The notes: generated by a model not told the origin, from the letters alone. Counted from the stretch's first letter, positions 43,386 through 54,425 are shown. The stretch is 64,000 bases of DNA from Poseidonocella pacifica (GCF_900111875.1 NZ_FOJU01000003.1:1-64000); one strand, 5' to 3'. Made by a program: numbers and translations.

Positions 43386-45332
43386 ATGGCCGATATCTCC
43401 CTCACATTTCCCGATGGCAATGCGCGCAGCTACCCGCAAGGGACAACACCTGCCGAGGTTGCCGCTGACATTTCCAAATCCCTCGGGAAAGCAGCGATAA
43501 GTGCGAACGTGGATGGGGCGCACTGGGACCTGCAGTGGCCGTTGGACCGTGATTGCGCGATCAGCATCAACACCCTGAAGGATGACGCCGCCGCGCTCGA
43601 ACTGATCCGGCATGATCTGGCGCATATCATGGCCCGCGCGGTGCAGGAGCTATGGCCGGACGTCAAAGTCACCATCGGCCCGGTGATCGACAACGGCTGG
43701 TACTATGACTTTGACCGGTCCGAGCCATTCACGCCCGAAGACCTCGGCGCGATCGAAAAGACCATGAAAGACATCATCAACCGGCGCGATCCCATTCGCA
43801 CCGAAGTCTGGGAACGTACGCGCGCAATCCAGCACTACGAACAGAACGGAGAGCCTTACAAGGTCGAGTTGATCGATGCGATCCCCGGCGACGAGCCGCT
43901 GCGCATGTACTGGCACGGCGATTGGCAGGATCTCTGCCGTGGTCCGCATCTCCAGCATACCGGTCAAGTGCCCGCCGATGCGTTCAAGCTCATGTCCGTC
44001 GCCGGTGCCTATTGGCGCGGTGACAGTTCGCGCCAGATGCTTCAGCGGATCTATGGCGTGGCATTCAAGTCCAAGGAAGACCTCAAGAAGCATCTCAACA
44101 TGCTCGAAGAGGCCGCCAAGCGCGACCACCGGAAACTGGGCCGCGAGATGGATCTCTTCCACATGCAGGAGGAGGCACCGGGACAGATCTTCTGGCACCC
44201 GAACGGCTGGACCATCTACACCGGGCTTCAGGATTACATGCGCCGACAGCAGCGCCGCGACGGTTATGTGGAGGTCAACACCCCGCAGGTCGTGGATCGC
44301 AAGCTCTGGGAGAAATCCGGCCACTGGGACAATTACCAAGAGCATATGTTCATCGTCGAAGTGGACGAGGAGCATGCCCGCGAAAAGGCCGTGAACGCTC
44401 TCAAGCCGATGAACTGTCCTTGTCACGTACAGGTTTTCAATCAAGGTTTGAAATCATACCGCGACCTGCCCTTGCGGATGGCCGAGTTCGGCTCTTGCAA
44501 CCGGTACGAGCCGTCGGGCGCGCTGCATGGCATCATGCGGGTTCGCGGCTTCACGCAGGATGATGCGCATATCTTCTGCACCGAGGAGCAGATTGAAGAG
44601 GAAACCGCCAAGTTCATTCGCTTCCTTGCGAAAATCTATGCCGATCTGGGCTTTGAGGACTGGACCATCAAGTTGTCCACTCGGCCGGAGAAGCGGATCG
44701 GTTCGGACGAAAGCTGGGACATGGTCGAAGCCGCGCTCGGGGCCGCATGCCGCAAGGCGGGCTACGACTATGAGATTCAGGAGGGCGAAGGCGCCTTTTA
44801 TGGCCCGAAGCTAGAATTCACCCTCACGGATGCCATCGGGCGGCAATGGCAGTGCGGAACGCTTCAGGTGGATCCCAACCTGCCGGAGCGGCTCGACGCG
44901 AACTATATCGGGCAGGACGGCGCAAAGCACCGACCGGTTATGCTGCACCGTGCCGTTCTTGGCTCCTTCGAGCGTTTCATCGGGATCCTGATCGAAAGCC
45001 ACGCTGGCAAGTTGCCTTTCTGGATCGCACCGCGTCAGGTCGTCGTGGCCTCCATCACCTCGGACGCGGACGACTATGTGCGCGAGACGGTCGAATTGCT
45101 CATCGCCGCCGGGGTGCGGGCCGAGGCCGATACGCGCAACGAGAAGATCAACTTCAAGGTCCGTGAGCATTCCTTGGGCAAAGTGCCCGTGATCCTTGCC
45201 GTCGGCCACCGAGAGGTTGAGGAACGCACGGTCACCGTCAGGAGGCTGGGCGAGAAACAAACACAGGTCAGCCCGCGAGACGAAGTGGTGACACTTCTGC
45301 GCCAAGATGCGACCCCGCCCGATCTGACCTGA
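43386..45332 (+). CDS. thrS: threonyl-tRNA synthetase
   Basis: 648 residues, class II synthetase with N-terminal TGS domain ([19 protein letters not shown]), editing domain with [16 protein letters not shown] and the [15 protein letters not shown] zinc/editing motif, catalytic core with [10 protein letters not shown] and [19 protein letters not shown], and anticodon-binding C terminus. Monocistronic, with its own promoter and terminator. Confidence 0.98.
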   Translation: MADISLTFPDGNARSYPQGTTPAEVAADISKSLGKAAISANVDGAHWDLQWPLDRDCAISINTLKDDAAALELIRHDLAHIMARAVQELWPDVKVTIGPVIDNGWYYDFDRSEPFTPEDLGAIEKTMKDIINRRDPIRTEVWERTRAIQHYEQNGEPYKVELIDAIPGDEPLRMYWHGDWQDLCRGPHLQHTGQVPADAFKLMSVAGAYWRGDSSRQMLQRIYGVAFKSKEDLKKHLNMLEEAAKRDHRKLGREMDLFHMQEEAPGQIFWHPNGWTIYTGLQDYMRRQQRRDGYVEVNTPQVVDRKLWEKSGHWDNYQEHMFIVEVDEEHAREKAVNALKPMNCPCHVQVFNQGLKSYRDLPLRMAEFGSCNRYEPSGALHGIMRVRGFTQDDAHIFCTEEQIEEETAKFIRFLAKIYADLGFEDWTIKLSTRPEKRIGSDESWDMVEAALGAACRKAGYDYEIQEGEGAFYGPKLEFTLTDAIGRQWQCGTLQVDPNLPERLDANYIGQDGAKHRPVMLHRAVLGSFERFIGILIESHAGKLPFWIAPRQVVVASITSDADDYVRETVELLIAAGVRAEADTRNEKINFKVREHSLGKVPVILAVGHREVEERTVTVRRLGEKQTQVSPRDEVVTLLRQDATPPDLT

Positions 45333-45335
45333 GAC

Positions 45336-45358
45336 AACGGCCCTTCGGGGCCGTTTTG
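45336..45358 (+). terminator. Rho-independent terminator of thrS
   Basis: AACGGCCC-TTCG-GGGCCGTT, an 8-bp stem with UUCG loop, then TTGC; begins 4 nt after the stop. Confidence 0.85.
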
Positions 45359-45673
45359 CTGCGCCGCCATTGAAAAGTGCTCTGGCTTGGACGGCCCCCG
45401 CCCGCCCTGCGGTCCAATCGCTTTGTAACATTCCGTGAACAGCGAAGCGTTCTGCGTTTCAGCCACTAGGGATACTGCAACATAGGGTACGAACCCTGTG
45501 CCGAATGTTTCAATACTCGGTGCAATCGCCCCGCCACGCCCCCGCTCGCTCACACAGTTGCCATGTCCAGATCACGGGCCCGTGTCGCACGGGCGCGTGA
45601 GTAGGTAAAAACCATGCCCTCCGGCTACCCTTTGCCCATCGCACTTCGCGATGAATTTTTCGGAGGAAACCAT
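45359..45673 (+). promoter_or_regulatory. structured leader/promoter region of the bufferin operon
   Basis: This 315-bp stretch holds no convincing gene. It contains a short hairpin AGGGT-ACGA-ACCCT (45484-45497) and a long one at 45572-45600 (TCACG, one G-G mismatch, GCCCGTG, TCG loop, CACGGGC, G, CGTGA: 12 paired bases). Around 45424-45453, TGTAAC and CGTTCT 18 bp apart loosely resemble an ECF-sigma promoter, as expected for bufferin operons, but the match is weak. The strong Shine-Dalgarno GGAGGAAA precedes bufA1. Confidence 0.45.
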
Positions 45674-45976
45674 ATGTCCCACACGATCAAGACTGCGGCC
45701 GTCGCCGGTGCAATCGCCGCGGCATTCGCAGCGAGCGGCACAGCCGCAACGGCCCAAGCGCAGGAAAAGTGCTTTGGCGTTTCTCTCGCCGGTGAAAACG
45801 ACTGCGCCGCAGGCCCCGGCACGACCTGCGCGGGCACCTCCAAGGTGGACTATCAAGGCAACGCCTGGACCCTCGTAGAGGCCGGAACCTGCGCCGAGAT
45901 AGAGCTTCCCGCGATGGCGGACGGATCGGATCGGATGGGCTCCCTGGAAGCGCTAGACCGCGACCTGCCGTCCTGA
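45674..45976 (+). CDS. bufA1: bufferin-family RiPP precursor (BufA1, DUF2282)
   Basis: 100 residues: signal peptide ([20 protein letters not shown], cleavage near AQA) then the core with four spaced cysteines, Cys33 ([15 protein letters not shown] start), Cys44, Cys52 ([14 protein letters not shown]) and Cys73 ([10 protein letters not shown]). This Cys pattern with EKC.GV..AG.NDCAAG is the DUF2282/bufferin signature. In described bufferins the partner MNIO enzyme converts cysteines to copper-binding thiooxazole groups and the peptide is exported to the periplasm. An in-frame ATG at 45614 would destroy the signal peptide. The strong GGAGGAAA fixes the start at 45674. Confidence 0.93.
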   Translation: MSHTIKTAAVAGAIAAAFAASGTAATAQAQEKCFGVSLAGENDCAAGPGTTCAGTSKVDYQGNAWTLVEAGTCAEIELPAMADGSDRMGSLEALDRDLPS

Positions 45977-46034
45977 ATCCCAAGACCGGGTGCGCACACC
46001 ACTGTGCGCCCCGCCACCTGAGGGGAGAGTTGCC

Positions 46035-46889
46035 ATGCTTGATACCGCCCACCCATCATCATTACCGTCGCGGCCCGGTGTCGGCTACAAACCCCAGCAT
46101 TTCGCCGAGATAATGCGCGATCCCGGAAGCGTTGGCTGGCTCGAGGTTCACGCCGAAAACTATATGGGAGATGGCGGCAGGCCACTGGCACAGCTTCGGG
46201 CGCTGCGTGAGCGCTTTCCCATTTCCGTTCACGGCGTTGGGCTTTCCATCGGCGGAGTGGGCCGGATTGATCCCGATCATCTTCAGCGCTTGAAAAAGCT
46301 CTGCGACATGATCGAGCCAACGCAGTTTTCCGAACACCTCGCATGGTCGACCCATGACAGCGCGTTTTTCAACGACCTGCTGCCCCTGCCCTACACCGAT
46401 GCGACGCTCTCCCGCGTGGCCGACCACATTGACGAGGTTCAGGACACGCTGGGGCGCCGCATGCTTCTGGAAAACCCCTCAAGCTATCTGGCTTTTGAGG
46501 AAAGCACCTTGAGCGAGACTGACTTTCTGGCGCGCGTGGCGCAGCGGACGGGTTGCGGCCTTCTGCTTGACGTCAACAATGTGTTCGTTTCCGCCACCAA
46601 CCTGAACTACGATCCACGCGCCTATCTCGACGCGCTTCCTCTTTCAAAAATTGGTGAAGTTCACCTTGGCGGCCATGACGAAGATGAAGACGATCATGGC
46701 GCGCCCCTGCTGATCGACAGCCACGGCCGCGAAGTGGCAGATCCCGTATGGGCGCTTCTGGACCACCTGCTTGCACAGAGCGGACCCAAACCCGTCCTCG
46801 TGGAATGGGATACCGATGTTCCGGAGTGGCCGGTTCTCGAAGCCGAAGCCGCCCGCGCGGCGCGCGCCCTTTCCCTCGTGGACTCATGA
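46035..46889 (+). CDS. bufB: MNIO-family RiPP-modifying oxygenase BufB (DUF692)
   Basis: 284 residues of the TIM-barrel DUF692 family, multinuclear non-heme iron-dependent oxidases that modify cysteine in precursor peptides. Metal-ligand motifs in order: [64 protein letters not shown] and VEWDTD. Start 46035 follows AGGGGAG; the in-frame extension from 45990 is not conserved. Its stop overlaps bufC (ATGA). It is the enzyme expected to act on BufA1, cooperating with BufC. Confidence 0.93.
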   Translation: MLDTAHPSSLPSRPGVGYKPQHFAEIMRDPGSVGWLEVHAENYMGDGGRPLAQLRALRERFPISVHGVGLSIGGVGRIDPDHLQRLKKLCDMIEPTQFSEHLAWSTHDSAFFNDLLPLPYTDATLSRVADHIDEVQDTLGRRMLLENPSSYLAFEESTLSETDFLARVAQRTGCGLLLDVNNVFVSATNLNYDPRAYLDALPLSKIGEVHLGGHDEDEDDHGAPLLIDSHGREVADPVWALLDHLLAQSGPKPVLVEWDTDVPEWPVLEAEAARAARALSLVDS

Positions 46890-47638
46890 GACGTCAGAGC
46901 GCCTTCCTCACCGCACTGCTCGACCCTGAAAACGAGGTTCCGCCGGGGTTGATCGACGGCGGGAAGCAGGCGGCGGGCAAGCGCTTCAACGTCTATCGCA
47001 ATAATGTCGTTGTCAGCTTGATCGAAGCCCTCCAGAGCGGGTTTCCAACGGTTGCCGCGCTAATGGGCCCCGAACGATTTCAATTTCTCGCCGCACGCTT
47101 CGTCCGCGAATGCCCTCCTACGTCTCCACGTATGATGCACTACGGTGCCACGTTCCCGGATTGGCTTGCGGATGTGCAAGTGGGGGAGTTGCCCGGCTAC
47201 CTTCCCGACATGGCCAGATTGGACCTAGCGATGCGAGCGTCCTACCATGCGCCTGACAGCACCGCCCTGCCGCCCGAAAGCATCGCCGCCCTGCCCCCTG
47301 AAACGATCATGGCGGCGCGGCTGAGCTTTGCGCCGTCGTTGCGCCTGTTGACCTCACCATGGCCCATCTTCGACATTTGGCGGCTGGTACAGGATAGCTC
47401 CGCGCCGAAACCGCGCCCATTGGCCCAAGACATCGTGATTTTGCGCCCCGTTTTTGATCCTGCTCCAGCTTTACTGCCGCCCGGTGGCGCGAACCTTATA
47501 GCCGCACTTCAAGATGCCATACCGCTCGGGGTCGCGCTAGAAGACGCTCCCGAAGGCTTTGACCTGTCCGGGCTCATGAGCATCCTGTTCGCAGGCGGCG
47601 CAATCACGCACATAGACGCAAATGAGACCCCAACATGA
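46886..47638 (+). CDS. bufC: RiPP recognition partner BufC (DUF2063)
   Basis: 250 residues. The N-terminal half is the DUF2063 domain ([11 protein letters not shown].., [30 protein letters not shown], then [10 protein letters not shown]), which in related systems binds the precursor for the MNIO enzyme. Translationally coupled to bufB through ATGA and to doxX through ATGA. The C-terminal half is more variable. Confidence 0.9.
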   Translation: MRRQSAFLTALLDPENEVPPGLIDGGKQAAGKRFNVYRNNVVVSLIEALQSGFPTVAALMGPERFQFLAARFVRECPPTSPRMMHYGATFPDWLADVQVGELPGYLPDMARLDLAMRASYHAPDSTALPPESIAALPPETIMAARLSFAPSLRLLTSPWPIFDIWRLVQDSSAPKPRPLAQDIVILRPVFDPAPALLPPGGANLIAALQDAIPLGVALEDAPEGFDLSGLMSILFAGGAITHIDANETPT

Positions 47639-48189
47639 TCACTCTTCCGTCGATGCTCACCCGCCAAGCGCAGCGGCTTCAAGCAACTGAGGTAGCCCTC
47701 CCCTTGGTCGGGCGATTTTTGTTCGCTGCAGTCCTCGCGCCCTATTTCCTCGCCTCGGCAATGACCAAGATGGGCGATGGATTTCTGGGCTTCGTGAAAC
47801 CGTCCCTCGGAGCCTATGCCCAAATATTCCCGCGCGCGATGGAAGCCGCAGGTTATGACGTCAGCCAACTCGGCCTTTGGCACTGGGCAGTGGTGGTTGC
47901 GGGCACCTGGGCCGAAATCCTGCTGCCGCTCCTGATCGTGCTCGGCCTGCTCACGCGGCTATCAGCCTTGGGGATGATCGGCTTCATCACGGTGCAAAGC
48001 CTGACCGACCTGATCGGGCACGGTGCCATCAACCACCCCGAAACACTGGGCGCTTGGTTTGACCGTGCCCCTGACGCTGTGATCTTGGATCAACGCGCGC
48101 TCTGGCTCTTCCTGCTCTTGGTCCTCGTGGTGCGCGGTGGCGGCGCTCTCTCGCTTGATCGCCTGCTCTTTGGGAAACTTCAACGTTGA
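47635..48189 (+). CDS. DoxX-family membrane protein of the bufferin operon
   Basis: 184 residues with four hydrophobic segments (about 22-45, 80-100, 105-125, 150-170), DoxX-like ([14 protein letters not shown]). Commonly the last gene of bufferin operons; proposed roles include membrane redox support or handling of the peptide. Starts within the bufC stop (ATGA) and converges with betA, overlapping it by 10 bp. Confidence 0.88.
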   Translation: MITLPSMLTRQAQRLQATEVALPLVGRFLFAAVLAPYFLASAMTKMGDGFLGFVKPSLGAYAQIFPRAMEAAGYDVSQLGLWHWAVVVAGTWAEILLPLLIVLGLLTRLSALGMIGFITVQSLTDLIGHGAINHPETLGAWFDRAPDAVILDQRALWLFLLLVLVVRGGGALSLDRLLFGKLQR

Positions 48190-49817
48190 GCGGTGCGCCA
48201 CTCCGGATGCATCCAAGGAACGAGGTTCGACCGAGGGAGTGGATCACGCCCCAGGACATGATCGGAAATCTTCTCTCCGACCATGATCGACGGTGCGTTG
48301 AGATTGCCGTTGGTGACCCGGGGAAAGATCGAACTGTCGGCCACGCGCAGACCGTCTACGCCGATCACCCGTCCTTCCGGATCGACCACTGAGGCGGGAT
48401 CGTCTGCCCGCCCCATCCGGCAGGTCCCGCAGGGGTGATACGCACTCTCCGCATGTTCGCGGACAAAATCATCGAGTTCCGCATCACTCTCAACCGAGGC
48501 CCCCGGCTGAATCTCGTGGCCGGCATAGGCCTCGAACGCGGGCTGGCGGAATATCTCCCGGGTTAGCCGGATGGCACGGCGGAAATCTTCCCAATCCTGC
48601 TCGGTGGACATGTAGTTGAAGTGTATCTTGGGATCGGCATCCGTCTCGGGACTGGCCAGTCGCACTGTCCCTCGGGAAGGGGATCGCATGGGCCCGACAT
48701 GAGCCTGAAACCCGTGACCCTCAGCGGCCGCCTTGCCATCATACCGCACGGCGATAGGCAGGAAATGAAACTGTATATCCGGATAGTCGACGCCCGCTTG
48801 CGAACGGATGAAGCCCGCATTTTCGAACTGGTTCGACGCGCCCGGGCCGGTCTTGGTCAGCAGCCACTTTGCCCCGACCCATGCCTTGCCCGCGAGATTC
48901 CAATATTTGTAAAGGCTCACCGGCAGCTTTGACGCCATCTGGATATAAACCTCCAGATGGTCCTGAAGATTGCTGCCGACACCGGGGCGGTCAGCGACCA
49001 CAGGAATACCATGCTCGGCAAGATGCGCCGCAGGGCCAATTCCGGACAACATGAGAATCTTGGGGGAATTGATTGAGGACGCTGCGAGTATGACCTCGCG
49101 CCGCGCCTTGACCACATTGCCCCCCTTGAGGATCACGCCGGTGGCACGACCATCCGTGATCTCGATCCGCTCGACAAAGCCGCGCACCAGATCGCAATTA
49201 TCCAGCCGAAGCGCAGGTTTGAGATAGGCGTTCGCCGCAGACCACCGTTTGCCCTTGTGCACGGTCATGTCTTTGGGGCCAAAGCCCTCTTGCCGATGCC
49301 CGTTGTAGTCGTCGGTAAAGCCGTATCCCGCCTGCTGCCCGGCCTCTACGAAGGCCTTGGTCAGGGGATTTTCTCCCGTGCCTCGAGTGACGTGCAACGG
49401 ACCATCCGAACCCCGATAGTCCGACGTGCCCCCGTGCCAGTTTTCCATGCGTTTGAAATAGGGCAGCACATCCGAGTAGCCCCAGCCCCGCGCGCCCTCT
49501 TCGGCCCAATGATCGAAATCGCGTGCATGACCACGGACATAGACCATCCCGTTGATTGAGGACGACCCGCCGATCACCTTGCCTCGCGGGCAGGCCAGCC
49601 TGCGACCGCCAAGCCGCGCTTCGGGTTCCGTCTTGAACCCCCAGTCATACCGCGACATGTTCATGGGATAGCTGAGGGCACCCGGCATCTGGATAAAGGG
49701 GCCAGCGTCCGTTCCGCCGTGCTCCACGACCAGAACCGAAGCCCCGCTTTCGGCCAAACGGTAAGCCATCGCGCAGCCCCCGCTACCCGCGCCGATAACC
49801 ACGAAATCCGCCTCCAT
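48180..49817 (-). CDS. betA: choline dehydrogenase
   Basis: 545-residue FAD-dependent GMC oxidoreductase that oxidises choline to betaine aldehyde at the inner membrane. [21 protein letters not shown] is the ADP-binding motif; [20 protein letters not shown] is GMC signature 1 and ILSGIGP the second; the active-site His lies in [16 protein letters not shown] 49817 matches the family's first residues; a TTG ten codons earlier overlaps betB. Last gene of betI-betC-betB-betA. Confidence 0.95.
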   Translation of the reverse strand: MEADFVVIGAGSGGCAMAYRLAESGASVLVVEHGGTDAGPFIQMPGALSYPMNMSRYDWGFKTEPEARLGGRRLACPRGKVIGGSSSINGMVYVRGHARDFDHWAEEGARGWGYSDVLPYFKRMENWHGGTSDYRGSDGPLHVTRGTGENPLTKAFVEAGQQAGYGFTDDYNGHRQEGFGPKDMTVHKGKRWSAANAYLKPALRLDNCDLVRGFVERIEITDGRATGVILKGGNVVKARREVILAASSINSPKILMLSGIGPAAHLAEHGIPVVADRPGVGSNLQDHLEVYIQMASKLPVSLYKYWNLAGKAWVGAKWLLTKTGPGASNQFENAGFIRSQAGVDYPDIQFHFLPIAVRYDGKAAAEGHGFQAHVGPMRSPSRGTVRLASPETDADPKIHFNYMSTEQDWEDFRRAIRLTREIFRQPAFEAYAGHEIQPGASVESDAELDDFVREHAESAYHPCGTCRMGRADDPASVVDPEGRVIGVDGLRVADSSIFPRVTNGNLNAPSIMVGEKISDHVLGRDPLPRSNLVPWMHPEWRTAQR

Positions 49818-49843
49818 TCGAGGGGCGCTGTGGAACCCCGCGC

Positions 49844-51301
49844 TCAAAACGGTGCCTCCAGAGGGCTGAGCCGTAGATAGATCGACTTTATCTGACTGTA
49901 GTGCTCGATAGCGGCCTTGGAATTCTCCCGCCCGACGCCAGAGAGTTTGACGCCACCAAAGGGAGCTTCTACCGGCGCGTCGTTGTAAGTGTTGATGTAG
50001 CAGGTCCCCGCCTCGAAGCCGCGCGCGACCCGATGGGCCCGCGCAAGATCGCGCGTGAAAACGCCCGCGGCCAGACCAAATTGCGTATCATTGGCCCGGG
50101 CCATGACCTCCTCTTCCGTGTCGAAGTCGAGCACGCACATGACGGGGCCGAAAATCTCTTCTCTCGCGATCGTCATCCTGTCGGTGACATCTGAGAAAAC
50201 CGTCGGCGGCATCCAGAAGCCCGGGCGATCCAGCCGCTCACCGCCGGTCACCAGCCGCGCGCCCTCCTCAATGCCTTGCTCGACATAACGTTCGACAATG
50301 GCAAGCTGCGCTTCGCTCACCATTGGCCCAAAACTCGTCGTTTCGTCGCGTGGATCACCGAGCACCGCGTTGCCAAGCCGATCTATGAGCCGCTCAAGAA
50401 AACTCTCACGGATGGACCGATGGACAAAAACCCGCGTCCCGTTGGAGCAAACCTGCCCGGAGGAATAGAAATTCCCCAAGATCGCCCCAGACACCGCATC
50501 TTCGATATCGGCATCCTCGAACACGACCAGCGGGGATTTCCCCCCCAACTCCATCGTGACGTGCTTCATACCCGCCGCCGCAGCAGCATAGACCTTGCGC
50601 CCCGTCGGGACGGAGCCGGTCAGCGAAACCTTGGCGACACGGTCGTCGGCCACCAATTGCGCGCCGACCTCTCCCATGCCCTGAACCACGTTGAAGATCC
50701 CTGCGGGCGCCCCTGCTTCGATCAGGATCTCGGCGACCTTTAGAGCGGACAGGGGTGTCATCTCGGACGGTTTGAAAACCATGGCATTCCCGCAGGCGAG
50801 CGCGGGCGCGGCCTTCCAACACGCGATCTGGGTCGGATAGTTCCACGCCCCGATCCCAACGCAGACGCCCAAAGCCTCGCGGATCGTGAAGACCATATCT
50901 CCATCTGCGAGCGGAATAGTCTCGCCGGTCAGGCTTGCGGCAAGCCCACCAAAATACTCAAGCGCATCCGCGCCAGAGGTCGCATCCGCAACAAGCGTCT
51001 CCTGCAGGGGTTTTCCGGTATCGTGTGTTTCGAGTACGGAAAGCTCATGGTTGCGCGCGCGCATGATATCCGCCGCTCGGCGCAAGACCCGGCCCCGTTC
51101 CGTGCCAGTCATCGCTTCCCAACCAGACTGCGCCTGCTTGGCTGAGGCGACGGCGCGCGAGACGATTTCCGGAGTTGCGGCGTGGAGCTGGGCAATTGTC
51201 TCGCCGGTTCCGGGAAAGATGACATCGAACGGGGTGCCTGCCAGATCTTCGACATACTCTCCGCCGATGAAATGGCTTCCCGCAGGTTGAAACTTGCTCA
51301 T
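49844..51301 (-). CDS. betB: betaine aldehyde dehydrogenase
   Basis: 485 residues. Oxidises betaine aldehyde to glycine betaine. Motifs: [18 protein letters not shown], substrate-site [16 protein letters not shown] (catalytic Glu), and the nucleophile Cys in [17 protein letters not shown]-terminal [14 protein letters not shown]. 12 bp after betC and 26 bp before betA. Confidence 0.96.
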   Translation of the reverse strand: MSKFQPAGSHFIGGEYVEDLAGTPFDVIFPGTGETIAQLHAATPEIVSRAVASAKQAQSGWEAMTGTERGRVLRRAADIMRARNHELSVLETHDTGKPLQETLVADATSGADALEYFGGLAASLTGETIPLADGDMVFTIREALGVCVGIGAWNYPTQIACWKAAPALACGNAMVFKPSEMTPLSALKVAEILIEAGAPAGIFNVVQGMGEVGAQLVADDRVAKVSLTGSVPTGRKVYAAAAAGMKHVTMELGGKSPLVVFEDADIEDAVSGAILGNFYSSGQVCSNGTRVFVHRSIRESFLERLIDRLGNAVLGDPRDETTSFGPMVSEAQLAIVERYVEQGIEEGARLVTGGERLDRPGFWMPPTVFSDVTDRMTIAREEIFGPVMCVLDFDTEEEVMARANDTQFGLAAGVFTRDLARAHRVARGFEAGTCYINTYNDAPVEAPFGGVKLSGVGRENSKAAIEHYSQIKSIYLRLSPLEAPF

Positions 51302-51313
51302 TGCGTTTACTCG

Positions 51314-52822
51314 CTATTCTCCGCGCGGGAAGCGTTTCGCTTCCTCAAGCACGTTCAGGTCCATATGGTTTCGCATGTATCTTTCAGAGGCCCGCTGTAG
51401 TGGCTGATAATCCCACGGATAATAGCCGCCCTTCCGAAGTGCCTCATTCACAAGGCGGCGACGGGCTTGGCTTTCCCGCACGTCGGCGTCGTATGCATCG
51501 AGGTTCCACCGGGCGTCCGCTTCCGCTCGGAACCCGGCAAGGGTTTCCGCATATGCGGAATCCGCCACGAGGTTCCGGAGTTCCGAGGGGTCGGCCTCCA
51601 AATCGAAGAGTTGCTCTGGATCGAGCGCGCACCGGATGTATTTGAAACGTCCACGGCGCAGCGCAACCAACGGCGCATCGGAGCCTTCGGCAGCATATTC
51701 CATCGCAACGGATGTTTCGCGGCGCCCACCCTGCCCCAGTGGAACGAGGCTCTCACCCGCTGTCCACGGGGCAACTTCGGCCATGGAGACGCCCGCCAGA
51801 TCACACAAGGTGGGGCATAGATCGATGGTGCTGACCGGGTCCGTCACCACATCAGGCGTGAGCCCCGGCGCGGAAATCATCAGTGGCACGCGCGCCGCCC
51901 CCTCAAGGAAGGACATCTTGAACCAAAGACCGCGTTCCCCCAGCATGTCGCCGTGATCTGAGGTAAAGACGACGATGGCCTCCTGCCGGGTGGCCTCCAT
52001 CACGTCAAGCAGTCGACCGATCTTCTCATCGAGATAAGAGATGTTGGCGAAATAGGCTTGTCGGGACCGGCGAATATCCCGCTCTGTGATGTCGAACTTG
52101 CGCCAGTCGTTCGCATCGAAAAGCCGTTTGGAGTGCGGATCCTGTTCGGCATAGGGAATTGCGCCAACCGTCGGGGAGAGGTGCTCGCAATCGTCATAGA
52201 GATCCCAAAACTTCCGCCGGGCCACGTAGGGATCATGCGGATGCGTGAAACTGACCGTCAGGCACCAAGGCCGATCACTCTCTTGGCGCGACAGATCATA
52301 GAGCTTGGCTTCGGCGAGATACGCGACCTCGTCGTCGTATTCCATCTGGTTCGAAATCTCGGCGACGCCGGCGCCGGTCACGGAGCCAAGATTGTGGTAC
52401 CACCAGTCGATCCGCTCGCCCGGTTTGCTGTAATCTGGGGTCCAGCCGAAATCCGCGGGGTAGATATCCGTCGTCAGACGCTCTTCAAAGCCATGCAACT
52501 GATCCGGCCCCACAAAATGCATCTTCCCCGAAAGCGTGGTCTGATACCCGGCGCGTCGCAGGTGATGGGCATAGGTGGGGATAGAAGAGGCAAATTCGGC
52601 GGCGTTGTCATAGACTCGGCTCGCGCTCGGCAGAAGCCCGGACATGAAGCTCGCACGTCCCGGAGCACAAAGCGGCGAGGCCGTATAACTGTTGGCAAAG
52701 CGCACGGATTGCCCCGCCAAGCGCCGCAGGTTCGGCGCATGCAACCAATCAGCGGGACCGTCGGGGAAAAGCGTCCCGTTCAACTGATCGACCATCAGGA
52801 TCAGGATGTTCGGTTTCTTCAT
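51314..52822 (-). CDS. betC: choline-sulfatase
   Basis: 502-residue type I sulfatase that hydrolyses choline-O-sulfate to choline and sulfate. The formylglycine motif is SPLCAPGRASFMSG with Cys52 and Arg56; NILILMVDQLNG holds metal-ligand Asp and TSDHGDMLGE the second metal site. Conversion of Cys52 needs a formylglycine-generating or anSME enzyme, not seen in this window. Start overlaps betI stop by 4 bp (ATGA). Confidence 0.96.
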   Translation of the reverse strand: MKKPNILILMVDQLNGTLFPDGPADWLHAPNLRRLAGQSVRFANSYTASPLCAPGRASFMSGLLPSASRVYDNAAEFASSIPTYAHHLRRAGYQTTLSGKMHFVGPDQLHGFEERLTTDIYPADFGWTPDYSKPGERIDWWYHNLGSVTGAGVAEISNQMEYDDEVAYLAEAKLYDLSRQESDRPWCLTVSFTHPHDPYVARRKFWDLYDDCEHLSPTVGAIPYAEQDPHSKRLFDANDWRKFDITERDIRRSRQAYFANISYLDEKIGRLLDVMEATRQEAIVVFTSDHGDMLGERGLWFKMSFLEGAARVPLMISAPGLTPDVVTDPVSTIDLCPTLCDLAGVSMAEVAPWTAGESLVPLGQGGRRETSVAMEYAAEGSDAPLVALRRGRFKYIRCALDPEQLFDLEADPSELRNLVADSAYAETLAGFRAEADARWNLDAYDADVRESQARRRLVNEALRKGGYYPWDYQPLQRASERYMRNHMDLNVLEEAKRFPRGE

Positions 52823-53403
52823 TTCCCATGCCTGCTGAGTTCGGCTTCAAACACGGCCATGACATGCGAGATGGCGATAAGGTTGTCGGGACGTGTAATC
52901 CCGAGCGCCTGACGCAAGTAAACCCCGTCGATCATGGCGGAAATCCGCACCGCTACGGGCTGCGCCTCGACCCCGACGAGGGACTTGAGGCTGTAGACAA
53001 GATTGGATGTCAGACGCCGCTGATACACGTTCAAGAGCCGTTGCGCCCGATCTGAGCGTTGCGACATCACGTAGAAATTAAGCCACGCGGCAATCGTCTC
53101 GGGATTGAAGCTTTCGCCCTCGAAGCCCGCCCGGATAATGGCCTCGACCCGTGCGCGCGGGTCGTCCAGATCGCGCAAGGCCGTCCGGATGCTCTGCGCA
53201 TAGGTCGCCAGTATGTGATGCATCGCGGCGAGGAAGATATCTTCCTTCCCACCGAAATAGTGATGAGCAAGCGCGCTGGAGACGCCCGCCCGCCGTGCAA
53301 TTTTGGCCACAGTCACATCAAGACTGCGCTGCGCACCTATCTCTTCAATGGTGGCTTTAACCAGCGCCTCTCGGCGTATAGGCTCCATCCCAAGTTTGGG
53401 CAT
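52819..53403 (-). CDS. betI: transcriptional repressor BetI
   Basis: 194-residue TetR regulator: MPKLGMEPIRREALVKATIE opens the family, followed by the HTH (VTVAKIARRAGVSSALAHHYFGGKEDIF). Represses the bet genes unless choline is present. The conserved start is at 53403; the same frame runs open for 250 codons further upstream across choX but that is antisense shadow. A perfect operator-like palindrome lies 47 bp upstream in the divergent region. Confidence 0.95.
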   Translation of the reverse strand: MPKLGMEPIRREALVKATIEEIGAQRSLDVTVAKIARRAGVSSALAHHYFGGKEDIFLAAMHHILATYAQSIRTALRDLDDPRARVEAIIRAGFEGESFNPETIAAWLNFYVMSQRSDRAQRLLNVYQRRLTSNLVYSLKSLVGVEAQPVAVRISAMIDGVYLRQALGITRPDNLIAISHVMAVFEAELSRHGK

Positions 53404-53449
53404 CTCAACTCCGTTGCCTTGCTTCGGGGGAGAAGATACTTCTTTTGTT

Positions 53450-53463
53450 ATTGACGCGTCAAT
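53450..53463. promoter_or_regulatory. BetI operator candidate between betI and choX
   Basis: Perfect 14-bp palindrome ATTGACGCGTCAAT with further partial symmetry (TTGTT / CAACA arms). It is centred 53 bp from betI and 28 bp from choX, so one site can control both directions. The core resembles BetI sites described in other Proteobacteria. Confidence 0.75.
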
Positions 53464-53484
53464 CAACAGTACTGGGAGAATGAT

Positions 53485-54408
53485 ATGACATTTAATAAGA
53501 GCCTGTCCGTTATGGCGGTCCTTGCTGCGGGCCAAGCCGCTGCAAACTGTGAGTCGGTGACATTTTCCGATGTGGGCTGGACCGATATTACCGCGACCAC
53601 GGCAGCAACGACTGTGCTGTTGGACGCTCTGGGATATGAGACGGACGTGAAAGTTCTTTCGGTGCCAGTGACCTATAAATCCATGGCCGATGGCGACATC
53701 GATGTGTTCCTTGGGAACTGGATGCCCACGATGGAAGCAGACATCGCTCCATATCGTGAGGCCGGAACGGTCGAGACTGTCCGTACAAATCTCGAAGGCG
53801 CGAAATATACCCTCGCCACCAACGCCGCAGGGGCCGCTCTTGGGATCACGAACTTTGCCGATATCGCTGCACATATCGAGGCGCTCGATGAGACGATCTA
53901 TGGGATCGAGCCGGGAAATGATGGCAATCGGCTTATCATGGATATGATCTCCGAAAACGCCTTTGATCTCGAAGGGTTCGAGGTCAAGGAAAGCTCGGAG
54001 CAAGGCATGTTGGCCCAAGTGGATCGGCTGTCCCGGAGGGATGAGCCAATCGTCTTCCTCGGCTGGGAACCCCACCCAATGAACGCCAATTTCGAGCTGA
54101 CCTATCTCGAAGGCGGCGATGATTGGTTCGGCCCCGACCTTGGCGGTGCGACCGTTCACACCAATACGCGCGCGGGCTACGTAGAAGAATGCCCCAATGT
54201 CGGTGCTCTACTTGGAAACCTTCAGTTCTCGCTCGCCATGGAAAACGAGATCATGGGTTCGATCCTCAATGACGGCGAAGATCCAGAGGACGCGGCGCGT
54301 ACATGGATGACGGCCAACCCCGATATGGTTCTCGGCTGGCTGGATGGCGTGACAACGCAGGACGGCGGCGATGCCGCAGCGGCCGTGAAAGCTGCGCTTG
54401 GCCTATGA
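53485..54408 (+). CDS. choX: choline ABC transporter periplasmic binding protein
   Basis: 307 residues with a short N-terminal signal (LSVMAVLAAGQAAA). All four aromatic cage residues known from ChoX are visible: Trp in SDVGWTD, Trp in LGNWMP, Tyr in GAKYTLA and Trp in LGWEPHPMN. It captures choline (and acetylcholine) for import. GGGAG precedes ATG 53485. First gene of choXWV, divergent from the bet operon. Confidence 0.95.
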   Translation: MTFNKSLSVMAVLAAGQAAANCESVTFSDVGWTDITATTAATTVLLDALGYETDVKVLSVPVTYKSMADGDIDVFLGNWMPTMEADIAPYREAGTVETVRTNLEGAKYTLATNAAGAALGITNFADIAAHIEALDETIYGIEPGNDGNRLIMDMISENAFDLEGFEVKESSEQGMLAQVDRLSRRDEPIVFLGWEPHPMNANFELTYLEGGDDWFGPDLGGATVHTNTRAGYVEECPNVGALLGNLQFSLAMENEIMGSILNDGEDPEDAARTWMTANPDMVLGWLDGVTTQDGGDAAAAVKAALGL

Positions 54409-54425
54409 GGCTTGATCGTAAGACA

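Noticed and set aside
45424-45453. ECF-sigma promoter (TGTAAC, 18 bp, CGTTCT) before bufA1
   Set aside because: Only loosely like known consensus sequences; kept as a remark in the leader entry, not as a feature.
53404-54159. Upstream extension of betI to a 446-codon frame
   Set aside because: The extension is antisense to choX, whose choline-binding residues are intact; BetI families start at 53403.
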